This document shows, one piece after another, positions 10,652 through 21,621 of a stretch of DNA of 64,000 bases. A model generated the notes under the pieces. That model did not search any database. It worked only from the letters and a program-made list of their open reading frames with translations, and was not told where the DNA came from. This DNA is from Exophiala sp. HKRS030 (Eukaryota > Ascomycota > Eurotiomycetes > Chaetothyriales > Herpotrichiellaceae): positions 1,860,001 through 1,924,000 of the forward strand of contig JAHWDD010000009.1 in assembly GCA_023897205.1 (NCBI GenBank), given 5' to 3'. The translations under genes were made by a program, and so were the position numbers. How positions within the stretch are numbered: the stretch's first letter is position 1; the number at the start of each line of letters is the position of its first letter.

Positions 10652-11233
10652 ACCACCACACAGCCTAGTCGTGCAGGTGCAGCTTTGACGACATTTTTCC
10701 CTTTTCATCTCTCTTGGGGATAGACTAGAGTGGGTAGAAAGGGACGTGGGGATGGCCAATAGATAGTGCATCGTGGCCGCTATAGAGATTTTGATGACTC
10801 GATAGACAGAAATCTCCTTGGATATAGATAAATAGATACTGGGGGATTCTTCTTTTTAACTTTATGAATGCCCATATAGACGGGCAACCGTTATCCCTGT
10901 CCTTGCGATGGATGGACGAGTTCATAAATCATATGACGCTCTCCAGAACAAACGATGAGAGATGATCATGTGAGAGACAAAGTACATGCATTGTGTTGGT
11001 ATTGATATGTACGTTGTGAATAGGTATGTATACACAATTGTTTGTCAAAAGGAGGGCATCGTAACTCCTTTTCAAGAGACCCGCACCATTCTGAGACTGA
11101 AACCGTTTCTCTCCTCGAAAGTGCGAAGAGAATTCACCACCACACCGGACTGCAGAATGAAAAAGAAAACCGTAAACGTCGACTCATTTTCCACAGCCCG
11201 CCACTCGATCCGAGAGCGCTGACTGATCGCAAA
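10652..11233. other. Convergent intergenic region
   Basis: 582 bp between the 3' ends of the phosphatase and P450 genes. AT-richer than its flanks; no gene signal. Confidence 0.5.
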
Positions 11234-12823
11234 TCAATGCTGGTGGTCCTCGTACTCGCTCAAGGCCTTTTTCAATCCCGCCTCGTCCCTCGGCACCACC
11301 CTGACCGTGTAGCGTTTCGGCACGCTGACCAGCTGGGTGGGGTCGATGACGCCGTCGACCGGGTGGGTGTTCATCTCGCCGCCGTCGACGGCCTTGAGGT
11401 CGGTGATTTCGAACGCGCTCAGCAACCTCAGGTAGATGGTGTACATTTCGCGGTTGGCCAGCAGGCTGCCGGCGCACATGCGGTACCCCAGGCCGTAGGT
11501 GAACATGGGGGCGTCGGGCTGTTCGAGCCAGCGTTCGGGACGGAACACCTCCGGGTCCGACCAGACGTCGGCGTCCATGTTGCAGGCCCAGGCGTTGAGG
11601 AACACGACGCTGCCGCTCGGGATGGTGTGGCCGTTGTACACGATGTCCTTGACCGTGGCGCGAGGCAGAGCCAGCCGCAGTACGGTGTAGTACCGCAGCA
11701 GCTCGCGCACGAGCGCCACGATGTAAGGGATGCCCTGGTCGTCGTTGGCGTCGCACAGGATCTGGTCGTCTCCGGGGTACACGGCGCGGATCTCTTCGAG
11801 GGCCTTCCGTTGGATCTCGGGCCGCTCGGCCAGCAGCGCCATGCTCCACGCCACCAGCGTCGTGAGAGTGTCCAGGCCGCCTGACAGCATGGTCAAGCTG
11901 ATCGACACCAGCTCCTCGTGGTTGAGCTTGGTCTCCTTGTCCTGGATCACGTTGGCCTGGATGCACGGCTGGTGCGTGCCTTTCGCCATGCGGTCGTCGA
12001 GGTCGTCGTTGAGTTTCTTGAGGTAGACGTCGCGCCGGTGGCGCATCTCGCGGGCTTTGGCGCTGCCAAAGTTGAACGGGTTCAGGCGCAGCAGGGGGAT
12101 GTAGTCTTGCAGGTTGCCCGTCGTCGACCGGAACTTGGACACTTCCTCCTCGACGTGCGTGATCTCGCCGAACAGCTCGTCGTTCTGGCTCGCCATGCGC
12201 GTGCCCCAGTTTAGGGTCAGAGCGAGCGACAGCGACAGCCGCTGGATCATGGGCATGGGGTCGACCGGCTTGCGGCCACCGTCGCCATAGGTCAAGAACT
12301 CGTTGAGAAAGTCTCGCGTCTCGACGTCGATGTGGGGTATGTACGTCGCCACGCTGGGTTTGTTGAGGGCACTCGCGGCACCCTTTCGGCGCCGTTTCAG
12401 ACTCTCAGTGAACGGGCTCGTGCCGATGGTCGTGCCGGACGTGGAGCTGACCACCTTGTGGAACGTGTAGAATTCGGGCCTCGACGCGAGGGCCTGCGAG
12501 TTTGCGCCAAAGATCTCGCGTGCCGACTTTGCTGAGTTGACCACGATCACAGGCACGTTGCCCAGCATGATCTGGTAGACGGGACCGAACTTCTTGGCCC
12601 ATTGTCGGTACTGTTCTGCTGCGTTCACGCGGATTTGATGGATGTTCCCTATCATCGGCAAGCCCGAGGGTCCTTTGAAGCCGGGGATTCGCACTTGAGC
12701 CCTTTGGATCTCGGTGAGGAGAAGATATACCAGCGCGGAAGCAGCCGCGAAGTATGCGACGAATGTCACGGGCGCATCCTGGGCTTTGCCCAGTATCAAC
12801 GAGAGGGTTTTGTCGATGATCAT
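11234..12823 (-). CDS. phacA: Cytochrome P450, CYP504-like (phenylacetate 2-hydroxylase type)
   Basis: A 529-aa intronless P450. It has an N-terminal membrane anchor (about residues 18-37), a proline-rich hinge (GFKGPSGLPMIGNIHQ), the I-helix motif SGGLDTLTT, ExxR in RELLRYY, PERW in FRPERWLEQ, and the haem loop TYGLGYRMCAG with Cys450 as the iron ligand. Segments such as SRPEFYTFHKVVSSTSGTTI and LSLALTLNWGTRMASQ resemble Aspergillus nidulans PhacA (CYP504), which hydroxylates phenylacetate on the way to homogentisate. By analogy it is an ER enzyme of aromatic-acid catabolism. The homogentisate-pathway genes often near such enzymes are not in this window, so the substrate is an inference. G/C-ending codons dominate. 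Confidence 0.85.
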   Translation of the reverse strand: MIIDKTLSLILGKAQDAPVTFVAYFAAASALVYLLLTEIQRAQVRIPGFKGPSGLPMIGNIHQIRVNAAEQYRQWAKKFGPVYQIMLGNVPVIVVNSAKSAREIFGANSQALASRPEFYTFHKVVSSTSGTTIGTSPFTESLKRRRKGAASALNKPSVATYIPHIDVETRDFLNEFLTYGDGGRKPVDPMPMIQRLSLSLALTLNWGTRMASQNDELFGEITHVEEEVSKFRSTTGNLQDYIPLLRLNPFNFGSAKAREMRHRRDVYLKKLNDDLDDRMAKGTHQPCIQANVIQDKETKLNHEELVSISLTMLSGGLDTLTTLVAWSMALLAERPEIQRKALEEIRAVYPGDDQILCDANDDQGIPYIVALVRELLRYYTVLRLALPRATVKDIVYNGHTIPSGSVVFLNAWACNMDADVWSDPEVFRPERWLEQPDAPMFTYGLGYRMCAGSLLANREMYTIYLRLLSAFEITDLKAVDGGEMNTHPVDGVIDPTQLVSVPKRYTVRVVPRDEAGLKKALSEYEDHQH

Positions 12824-13481
12824 GTTGGCGTGCCGCGAGTCGAAACGAGAGGATTGAAGAACAGCAGAGGAAAGAATTTATGATCTAGGCACCCTTACTG
12901 TAGATATATGGGACATGTCCGGCGTATACCTGACCATTGTAGGATGTATGGTGCGTGTGTCTCCGGAATTGCATGCGTCGGGCGGGGGAAATATGGAGAG
13001 AAGCCAAACATTCCGCCTTGAGAATTCAGAGGGGCGCGGAATCAGCACCGCGACCGTCATGTTCTTTGTCCCCCATTCATCGGGAAATGGTTGAATTGCC
13101 ATCGCCATGATTGGGCTTTGCGGTAAGTCTGTGGAGTGACAAGACTTGAGAGACTGAGAATCAACACTGCCGAAAAATGCTTCTATACACTAGAAGGCAC
13201 GTCGTATTCCGCCAATGATTGGAGCCATGTCACCACAGAAATATTTTCCTATACAGCATTTCGAGGTATTGAAGATATGGACGGATGTTACCCCGGTACT
13301 CTAGGAGTCAGATTTGCAGGTATCATCTATTCGTTCTCGAGTTGATATGATACGAGGGGTGTATCCTTGCATCATAACAATCATGCGTACCATGTGCCGA
13401 GTCGAAGTCTCAAGCAAGTTCTGCAATCCATTGCCCCAGGATATCAATGTTCCACCAGAATCTTTCAGCATTGATTTGCCT
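12824..13481. other. Intergenic region
   Basis: 658 bp upstream of the P450 gene and downstream of the membrane-anchored SDR. It should include the P450 promoter. No convincing ORF. Confidence 0.5.
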
Positions 13482-14764
13482 TTATTTCGCCTTGCGGCTC
13501 CTTCTCGATCCAGGGGTGGCCTCCTTTTTAGCAGCTGAAGCAGGAGTCGTGGCGCCAGGGTTGTCAGAAGCTTCGGCCTCCTTTTTTTTCTGCTCCGCTT
13601 CCTTCTTTGCCAGAGCTCTCTGAACAGCGCCTTCTTTCTCCAGCTGCTCAACTTGTTTCTCGCTGAACTCCCACAACTTCTTGGCCACATCTTCCTTTTT
13701 CACATCTGGCCTGAAGGGTTCGAGTTCGCGGCACTCTTTGATCATCTTGCCACCAGGTCCTCGTCCGTATTCGGCTTCCATCGCAGCCAGGAGATAACTC
13801 TGAGCACCTTGAACTGGCGACTTGAGAATCAACCACCACAATGGCCAAGTGACGAGGTACAGCAAGAGACCCCATATCAGACCTCCAGAAAGCCATCTTC
13901 TCGTACCTGGGGTGCGGCAGAAACCAGGATCAATGATGAAGGCTCTGGCGTTGTTATTCGCGTTGTCGGGCCTCTTGTAAGCGTCGAGATGTTTCTGAAA
14001 TGCATAGGCAAACGTCATGGTCGCAAGTTTGCTCCTTGCGTAAGAAGTGGCTCCTGACTTTGTCACGTTTTCCGTTCCCTTCAAGTTCAACTTCCCCCCA
14101 ATGTAGCTACTACACGTGCTGAAGAGTATCCTGACATCTCGGTCTGGAGGTTGTGCCCGTATGGCTGGCGAGAGAATACTCAACAGGTGGAAAGTGCTGA
14201 GATAGTTGATCATCCACTCGGCCTCAAGCCCGTCCATCGTCTTCTGCCCCGTCCCGAAGTATGGTGTTTCCACATTCGCACAGAGAATGATCATGTCCAG
14301 GCGTCTCGGCGGTGCATTGTCTACCCACTTCGTCGCAAAGACTCGTATTGAGTGTAGAGAGGAGAGATCCACCTGTTCGGCGTATATCAACTCATTGTTC
14401 GTCACAGTCCGCAGATCTTCAATGTAGTCAACCAGGAACGGGTCAGAGGGAGCGTGGTGTGTGAGGAGGATGATCTGGGCGCCTCGAGTGGCCAGTTCTT
14501 GCACGACTGCAGCACCGACACCTGCTGTACCGCCCTGATATTTTGGTCAATGAGAAGTTGCAGCGGCAAGTAGAAGCATAAACCGACAGTGACCATTACA
14601 ACTTTGCCATGCATTACTCTTTCCGCACGACATTTCGCTCCTCCAAAGTACAACTTCAGCAGCGTGACAACCCCGATGATTGCTGCTGCTTGTAAAGCCG
14701 TACCAAGATACGGGATGCTGGACCATCCTCGCCCGACGCCCTCCGCCAGCAGAGGGATGGGCAT
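13482..14764 (-). CDS. Membrane-anchored short-chain dehydrogenase/reductase
   Basis: Two exons (14764-14588 and 14534-13482, 53-bp intron) give 409 aa. The splice joins VVMVT to GGTAGVGAAV and rebuilds the Rossmann glycine motif TGGTAGVG, which supports it strongly. The N-terminal helix at about 20-40 precedes the SDR fold. Catalytic candidates are Asn169 (MINY), Ser201/202 (TCSSYIGG), Tyr224 and Lys228 (YARSK). A second hydrophobic patch (GLIWGLLLYLVTWPLWWLIL) and a Lys/Glu/Ala-rich tail follow. This resembles retinol-dehydrogenase-like or Env9-like enzymes on ER or lipid droplets. Substrate unknown. It is divergent from the G-patch gene with only 282 bp between start codons. Confidence 0.85.
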
Positions 14765-15046
14765 GGTGACTTGTTTCTTTCTTCAAGAAATGGTTGATAT
14801 ACTGTGGCTTTTTTTGTTTCAAAAAGTCTCGGAGACTGCGGCCGACGACGGTATGGAGCACTTCGGCCAGAATAAGCTTGGTTGTGGCTGTTCGGGGCGC
14901 CTATAGCGGCGCCGTGGTGCCTGGAATCGATCTTCCGCTTGGGTACGGGAGTATCTGCCTAAAGAGCAATGACGCCACATGCCGCATTTTATTTATTCTT
15001 CTCTTGTGATATTATTCCAGAGACCAACATCATACCACAACACACA

Positions 15047-15727
15047 ATGTCCGATGAGGACGAAGACTACCACATCCCACTCCAAGACCAACGAGTCTTT
15101 GGAGCTGGCATTAAACGCAAAAGGATAGCCTTCGTACCAGCATCGTCGACGTCCGAGTCCATTCTGCCCAATTCCTCTTCAAACCAGCAACCCCAGCCAG
15201 TCGACATTGCCTCACGTTACCTCTCCATCGTCCTACCAAAGGACTCCCAACCACTGCCAGATCGCTCCTCGTCCGCCCCTCCTGGGCCTGTTGTTGTTCG
15301 GTGTAAAGTCTGCAACAATCCGATAATGTCGACCGACCAGCACGAATCCACGCTGGCCCACCAACTCTGCTTGACTCACATCAACCCTCCGTCACACCTT
15401 GACCGTTCACGCGTGGGCGTCAAGTACCTCGAGTCCTACGGTTGGGACCCGGACTCCCGCCTTGGAATTGGCGCACGCAACGAGGGCATCCGCGTCCCCA
15501 TCAAGGCCAAGGAAAAGCACGATACAGAAGGCTTGCGCGAACAACGGCACGAAGACGACGGAGCAACCTCCCAGAAACGGCCCACGGCCAGAAAAGAGAA
15601 CAAGGTCGTCAGACTCGACGCCAAAAAGGTCCGTCTACAGGCCGAAGAAGCCAAAAAAAGAGCCGAGAGGTTGAGAAAGTCCTTCTACGGTCCTGACCTC
15701 GAGAACTATCTCGGGCCGAATAGTTGA
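15047..15727 (+). CDS. G-patch domain protein
   Basis: A 226-aa single-exon protein starting at the ATG at 15047 (MSDEDEDYHIPL). It has an acidic start and a Ser/Pro-rich linker. A Cys/His segment (CKVCNNPIMSTDQHESTLAHQLC) could be a small zinc-binding motif. The G-patch follows: GVKYLESYGWDPDSRLG then IGARNEGIRVPIKAK, with the family's spaced glycines. The C-terminus is Lys/Arg/Glu-rich and ends in SFYGPDLENYLGP. The zinc-like motif plus G-patch plus charged tail resembles GPANK1-type proteins. G-patch proteins usually activate DEAH helicases in splicing or ribosome assembly; the partner is unknown here. Its 3' end is 223 bp from the convergent Sec1 gene. Confidence 0.85.
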   Translation: MSDEDEDYHIPLQDQRVFGAGIKRKRIAFVPASSTSESILPNSSSNQQPQPVDIASRYLSIVLPKDSQPLPDRSSSAPPGPVVVRCKVCNNPIMSTDQHESTLAHQLCLTHINPPSHLDRSRVGVKYLESYGWDPDSRLGIGARNEGIRVPIKAKEKHDTEGLREQRHEDDGATSQKRPTARKENKVVRLDAKKVRLQAEEAKKRAERLRKSFYGPDLENYLGPNS

Positions 15728-15950
15728 ATTGACTATCCAAGTCCGCCTCAGTAGTCATACTACGCCCAAAACATGCCTGCTATTCACACGCTACGAATAT
15801 GGACATTGCCAAATGCACATAAGACTGCGACTTCAACGCCGACGCCACGCTAAACTCAGGTCATGTCATTTCAGTCAGCAAAAGGCAAGGCGCAAAGGCA
15901 AAGAAGTGCCCCGAAACCCCAACAGAGCTTTATTGTCCCTGAAGCAGGCG

Positions 15951-18134
15951 CTAATGCTTCTTGAATAATCCCAGATGGTGTTTCTTCTCCTTCTTCAACT
16001 TACCATGACTTGCACTATCGCTGCTTGGTGCCAAAGGATTCTGGTAGGGGGCGGGCGCGGGACCAGGCTGCTGTGGTCTCGATGGACTTGTCCCGACGCC
16101 GGGCCTGATGCCAATGTCCGGCCTGGGCCCACCGCTAACATTCATTCTGGCCATTGCGTCCGTGGTCGATCTCATGCTGCTACCATTCGCACTGGCGCCG
16201 GGAGGCCTTGACTGCTGAGCCTGTGGGGGAGGCTCTGACATCCATGCCGGTAACTTCGGCTGGGCACGATCAACTGGTAGGTCAAGCTGTTTCCGACCAG
16301 AGCTAAGCAGACTCAATTGTCTCAGAAAGTTCTTGGGCGTGATCATGTGCGTCGTCGCCAGGAAGACTTCTTTGCCGGCCATACGCGAGACCTCATAGCA
16401 GGCACGCGCTTCCGCGTATGTAGCTCCACCTGCAACGAAGACAATGATGCGTTGACGAGGTTTGTTCGATTGAGAGCGTGTCTGTGCCCAGGTAGGTTTG
16501 CCCGCATTACGGAGTGACGTTTGAGCTCCCATGCCGTGACTATTTGGGTCATTGAGGTGTGGTTTGACGGGTGGGAAAATGGTTTGGTCAAGTGTACCCT
16601 GACATTGATCTTCTAGCATATAGCGCAACGCAGGCTCGAATCGCGATAGGCTGATCTCTTCAGGGTTGGTGCTGGCTTCTTTCATTCGAGGTGGGAACAA
16701 TGCTGTTGGAGGCACTGTCGTGTCTTTGAGCTGCTTCTCGATCCTCGCGCCCAGAGTGATGAGGTTGTAGATTATTTCGCCGTCCATAGGTGACAATTGA
16801 CCATGACAGCGGAGTTTCTCAATGTCTCCTCGTAGTATGCCGTGCCTGTACAGTATATACAATATTAAGAGGCGTACCCGGTCTTCGTGAATAATGCTGT
16901 CATCATCCAAGAGCCTCACAAGTTGGTCGGCCAGATTCTTGGGCTTCTTTTGATCTTCATCCACGCCGGTAGAGAGAGATTGCTCGACCGAGACCACGTC
17001 CAACAGCTTGTGGTCTGCAAAAATCTTTGCACATTTCTCTGCCATGTCAATGTGTAGTGAGAAGGCCTCTTTGCCTTCTTGAAATTCGGGGAGACCAGCC
17101 AACATGTCTTTGATGGTGTTGATGCTCGCGGGCTGCCCGTCGTTGTCTGCAAATTGGGGATTGTTCGCTTGGAACTTTCGAAAGGCATCGCTGAGTTCGA
17201 CCAGGAGATCCTTCATGTGCATGTGACGATGCGCCACCCAGAGATTATCCTTGTCTGTAATCTCCACGTCCTTTTCTTCCTGATCAGGCTGGCCGCGCCT
17301 GATGATGTTTCTATACGTGATCTTGTCCTCGTCGTCTCTGATCGGCAGCAGGTCCATAGCCATTGCCTGGTATGTGAGCTCGTGCACGAATGGTGACATC
17401 AGATCCATAGATCTGGCCGTGATCAAGAGGACCGCCCGAGGACGAGTAGACTGCATCTGAGGGGGGAAGTCGTTCCGTTCGTCGCGGGCATAGTTGTCGA
17501 GCGCAGCCTGCACGAAACTTGCAAGATGATAGCATAGCACATCAGCAGGGTGTCGCTCGCTGTCCCTCGGCTTGTAGAACCTGATCAACGGGTATTCGCC
17601 TAGAGAGACGCATATCGACACGAGCTTTTGCGTCAATGTGTCTAGGTGGTTCTTAACCAGCGCGTCGCAGGCCGGGTGGTAGAGAACGTGGAAACTCCAT
17701 GGTTCTCGGAATGTGATGAGGTTCGCTTCTCGCGGGAAGTAGTCGATGTTGAGAGTGCGGTTCTCGATGATCGACCGAGCCCTCGTCTCAGAGCGGAAGA
17801 TCTCTTCTCCAAGATGCCGCGGGAGTTGCGATGTCCAGATCAGATGTGCCCGGCGGTATCTCTTTCGACTTAGGTCTGCCTTCAGACATTCCACGATGTG
17901 TGGGAGAGGGGAGAGGAGGTATATGGCGTCAGTGTCTGAGAGTGTCTGCCTGCGGTCTTCGATCCGCTCGATGTTCGTGATGTTGGCGTTGAGGATATCA
18001 TCTTCTTTGGTAACATTGTAGACCAGTCGACTGCTCTGGTCGTCCAGAATGAGCACCTTCCATTCCCGGCCGCTCGTGGCACGAATGGTGTCTAGTATAA
18101 CGTTTCGTTGAATATCGATGATGGAGGTTGCCAT
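15951..18134 (-). CDS. sec1: Sec1/Munc18 family protein for exocytosis
   Basis: A 727-aa single-exon SM protein, starting at the first ATG (18134, MATSIIDIQRNVIL). SM features run through the length: WKVLILDDQSSRLVYNV near the start, DAIYLLSP in domain 1, RAVLLITARSMDLMSPFVHELTYQAM in the middle, and IIVFVAGGATYAEARACYEVSR in domain 3b. The family clasps syntaxin-SNARE bundles and promotes vesicle fusion. The length and the Pro/Ser/Gly-rich basic tail fit the fungal Sec1 branch that works at the plasma membrane rather than Sly1 or Vps45. No broken residues seen. Confidence 0.93.
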   Translation of the reverse strand: MATSIIDIQRNVILDTIRATSGREWKVLILDDQSSRLVYNVTKEDDILNANITNIERIEDRRQTLSDTDAIYLLSPLPHIVECLKADLSRKRYRRAHLIWTSQLPRHLGEEIFRSETRARSIIENRTLNIDYFPREANLITFREPWSFHVLYHPACDALVKNHLDTLTQKLVSICVSLGEYPLIRFYKPRDSERHPADVLCYHLASFVQAALDNYARDERNDFPPQMQSTRPRAVLLITARSMDLMSPFVHELTYQAMAMDLLPIRDDEDKITYRNIIRRGQPDQEEKDVEITDKDNLWVAHRHMHMKDLLVELSDAFRKFQANNPQFADNDGQPASINTIKDMLAGLPEFQEGKEAFSLHIDMAEKCAKIFADHKLLDVVSVEQSLSTGVDEDQKKPKNLADQLVRLLDDDSIIHEDRVRLLILYILYRHGILRGDIEKLRCHGQLSPMDGEIIYNLITLGARIEKQLKDTTVPPTALFPPRMKEASTNPEEISLSRFEPALRYMLEDQCQGTLDQTIFPPVKPHLNDPNSHGMGAQTSLRNAGKPTWAQTRSQSNKPRQRIIVFVAGGATYAEARACYEVSRMAGKEVFLATTHMITPKNFLRQLSLLSSGRKQLDLPVDRAQPKLPAWMSEPPPQAQQSRPPGASANGSSMRSTTDAMARMNVSGGPRPDIGIRPGVGTSPSRPQQPGPAPAPYQNPLAPSSDSASHGKLKKEKKHHLGLFKKH

Positions 18135-18807
18135 GGCGGCCGAAGCGGTTTCGGTGGGAATGGGCCTCACATGCTACAAAGAGCAGAGCACGAAGCGAGA
18201 GCGTGGATCGCAGTCGAAAGGCTCTGGTCTAGGAGTGCATGAGGAGTGAAACGCGAGAGCAAAGTGCTTCTTCCGTACAAAGACTTTGCAGCAGATGTAA
18301 CTGCGACGATACATGAGGCGATGCACTTTGAGTGGATTCGAGGGGCAACAAACGGCCAATGATGTATTCCTGACACACTTCGGACTATGGAATATGGAAT
18401 TTCTATTTTTCCGCACAGGAGTACCTCGTATTCCATGGCAGAGAAAGCCACTCATCCGAAGGGCTTCACTCAATCGCTATCCATTGATGCTACACACCTC
18501 TGTCATCATGTAGCCTTGGCTCCCAGCTCCCGGAGATGGTCACAGGCTGATGATTCGATGTACCACATTTCAAACTTGCCGCGGTCTTACACCACGGCCA
18601 GGCTCCCAACCCCCCTGAAGGCAACGAGGTGCTTTGGATACCCCTTTTAGTTTTGCAAGTCAATGTCCCGTCTAGTCTTTTGCGTTGCTTTCTCTCTCTT
18701 TGTGGGAGACACTGGACATGAACCGCCATTGCCAGCTCCTCGACAAATTTACAAGCGAAAACTTGCAACTGTCCCAGGATATCAAAAACTTTGCTGAGAC
18801 CTCCTAG
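18135..18807. other. Divergent intergenic region
   Basis: About 670 bp upstream of Sec1 and of the broken locus to the right. It contains two short open starts at 18663 and 18718, each ending after 44 and 29 codons. I could not join either to the following ORF with a plausible intron. Confidence 0.4.
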
Positions 18808-20317
18808 TCTTCAGGAACTATCGTGGTTACTTCTGACGCACAAATCAAAAGTTTCCTGGAAAGCATCTACTCGTCAATATGTTCCATCAAGCTGCATCGT
18901 GGACATGTTAGAACGTCAAACAAACACGTTCTTGTAGCCTGGCAAAGCTTCCTCACCCCTATCCTGTCGCTTTCATCGCTTTCGCCTTACGGAGACTTCC
19001 TAGCTGCCCGAATGCTTCTCTACCTCGCAGAGGCATTCTCGCAGGAATCGGCTCTCCACCGCAAATTCGTCAAAACCCAGAGTGGCGTTGCCTTGGTCTC
19101 TGAACTCTTCCTTTTCATAACGGACCTTGACGATGCTCTTCTGGCCTGTCTCACCCGCATCTGGAAACGTCGCAAGCCCCACGAGTCCTTTAACTGGGCC
19201 TCTTCGGAGTATTTGGTAGACAATGGAAGCTTATCCGAGTCATTGAGATGCGCGTTGGCAACGTCGCCAGTCGAGCTCGCCTCTCTTGGCGACATAAAGG
19301 GTCGCGAGATCTGGACAAGAAGACCTGGTGATGAACCGCTCACTAAGCCACATCCTGCCGCAAAGTCTTGGGCTGGCGCTCCCAAGGGCGATGGAGGAAT
19401 ACTTTAGCAGATCTTTGGTACCGACGGGCCGATTCGCGGAAATTTCAATTATGGTCTGTCTGAGACGTTTGCGCCTGGCGACAGCAAGTCTCCGGCTCGT
19501 CCCTTGCTTCGACGGTCAAGACAAATTCATCTTGGACACCCGCAAACAGAGGGAAGCCTGGATGCTCGAGCAACGGGAAAAGCTTGCTCGTCTCGTGCTT
19601 GATGCCAGCCCACTTCCACTTGAGACAAAGCGGCAGATTTTGAGATATCTGGAGCCTCTTAACCCGAGGACCGGGTATGGTCACTATCTCCAGCTAGATG
19701 AGGTATATCTTCCGTTCCCTATGGTCGACAAACAGCCCGCCGGCCCAAGTGCTCACGGTACGAAAGCCGAGAAACGTTCAACGCATGACTTCGTAGTATG
19801 GAATCTTGCCCTGCGCTGTTTTCCCACCTTTGAACAAACCTCGGGTCGGAAATTGGCACGCTGCTATCCACTCCGCTCTATTAACGCCGAGCGCACGCCG
19901 GTACCGGTGTCATGGCGGTATAACCTTGAGCACATTTTAAAGATCCGTTGTGGCGAAGGCAACAGGCTCGACGAGGTGGGGCTGGGTTCAGCGATACCTA
20001 TGATTCTGACCAGTTGCGAAGCAGAGGAAGAACGCAAAAAGCACTTGTTTTATGATGACCCAAACGACGAAGATGAGAGTAAAGAGCGGCTGACGAGCGG
20101 TGGTATTGGGGGGTTGTTTCATGCCATGATCTGCGGCAAGAGTTTACTTGGTCACTGGCGGAGCTCGAATATGGAGGGCATGACGACGTGTGAAGCTTCG
20201 TGGATGCTTGGACGGACTACAAGTGAAGAGAATTCCGCAAAGGCCTCTTTTGCTTCTTTGAGTCTTTCGGGACGTTTATGCTCTGTTTGCGGTAGCTTTA
20301 CTATCCCCTTTTTTTGA
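18808..20317 (+). pseudogene. Probable broken gene of unknown family (two overlapping frames)
   Basis: Two long, protein-like plus-strand frames abut. The first runs from just after a TAG at 18805 to a stop at 19405-19407, with helical text such as FLAARMLLYLAEAFSQESAL. The second opens after a TAA at 19295-19297 and runs to 20317, with text such as REKLARLVLDASPLPLETKR. The frames differ by one base and overlap by about 100 bp. The first frame is also preceded by an in-frame ATG at 18718 and the TAG at 18805. I found no convincing intron for either break. The simplest reading is a decayed gene or sequencing indels near 18805 and 19300-19330. A weak alternative intron (GTGATG donor near 19327, acceptor near 19413) cannot be excluded. 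No domain recognised. Confidence 0.4.
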
Positions 20318-21621
20318 AATGGTCAAAGGGAACGCTAGTGAGTGGCCGGGCTGCGCCAGCCTTACCGTCCCTCAACATTCAAGTACACAAGTTATGAGAC
20401 ACTACGGAGTTGAACTTTCGTGTAAAGAGGAGAGAGAGTATTACAATGGCTTCGTTATTAATAACACGAATAAAGTCGTCCCCATGTCTCGAGAATAACA
20501 TTCGCTAACATCAAATTCTTCTAGTGTTCTGGTAAGGCAAATTCATACTCCGTAAAAGTTGCGAATATGCCCCATACTCTCACACTCGTAAGAGTGCCTA
20601 TCTACTAGTCCCTACCTTAGGTATAGGTATCTATAGGTACCGTATGGATATGCTAGAGTCACGATGTAGGATCCGCTTACTTAAGCGGCTCGGGTCGGTC
20701 CCAACTCGGCGCTGCCGTGAATCGCGTCTTGGCACTTGAACGGAACTCTCAACAGCCGAATTTCCCTTTTCACTCGTATGTGCCATATTAGGACATGTTA
20801 GCCACTGCGGCAGAAGCGAGGCTGGCTGCAAACCTGATCCGTGTTAGTTTCTGCAACTTCATATTACTCAGGAGGCATCGCGCAGCGAATGCCGTGTCCT
20901 TAAAGCCCACCAACTCCCAAGTCTTGCAGTATCATACTCCGTACCAGCATGGTGAAACTAAGAGGAGCCAGTCATGTCGCGTCGATGATCTGAAACACGC
21001 TTCACCAGCCTCATCAGATATTCCCCTTGCGGCTCTTGGAGCTATCATACCACCTACAGCCTTGGCACGTATCATCCTGTCGATTCATCTCGCTCCTATG
21101 GCCATGTGTGAAGCTCGTTGCTTGTGCTTTGACGACCGATCTACTCCGTAGGCCTCAGTCCACTTGACAAACCGTCGCGGATTCCTGTCTCAAAGCTGGG
21201 GTTGGTTTGTATCAAGGTCCTTTGGTTAGCTAAAGAGGGCACCTCGCTCACCCCTATCATACCACTGAGATCACACCACCGCCACTAATTGTTTCCAGCT
21301 CATGCCTATTCAAGGACAATTGAGAAAAGTTCCTCCCCTTATACAAGATGTTTGTACCTAGGACCTGATCTCTGGTCGATCTCTGAACCATCATCTTCCG
21401 CCGCTGGCACGGTAATTTTCATTCTGTACTTTTATCCTTTCCCATCACTCGTTCTAGCTCTTTTGCAGCATTCCGCTGGCTCGGACTCTTGTGTCTTTCC
21501 TATTAAGTCGATCTCCAAGCTCACAACAGCTTCGTGAAAGTGCCGCTGGCTCGGTTCTTCCCTGTTCCAGATCACAAGCGTATCTCGACCCAATATTGTC
21601 TACTATCAGTCCGATTGCAAT
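20318..21621. other. Long upstream region of noxB, rich in TACTCCGTA motifs
   Basis: 1.3 kb without a gene. It holds exact TACTCCGTA copies at 20546-20554, 20935-20943 and 21142-21150 and an 8-mer at 20403-20410. It probably carries the noxB promoter and leader. Confidence 0.5.

Noticed and set aside
9809..10771. 320-codon frame opposite the HAD phosphatase
   Set aside because: It mirrors the G/C-ending codons of the real gene, which removes stops on the other strand. The plus-strand frame carries all HAD motifs.
11042..11884. 280-codon plus-strand frame opposite the P450
   Set aside because: Low-complexity His/Val/Asp/Gly text made by codon bias; the minus-strand P450 is complete.
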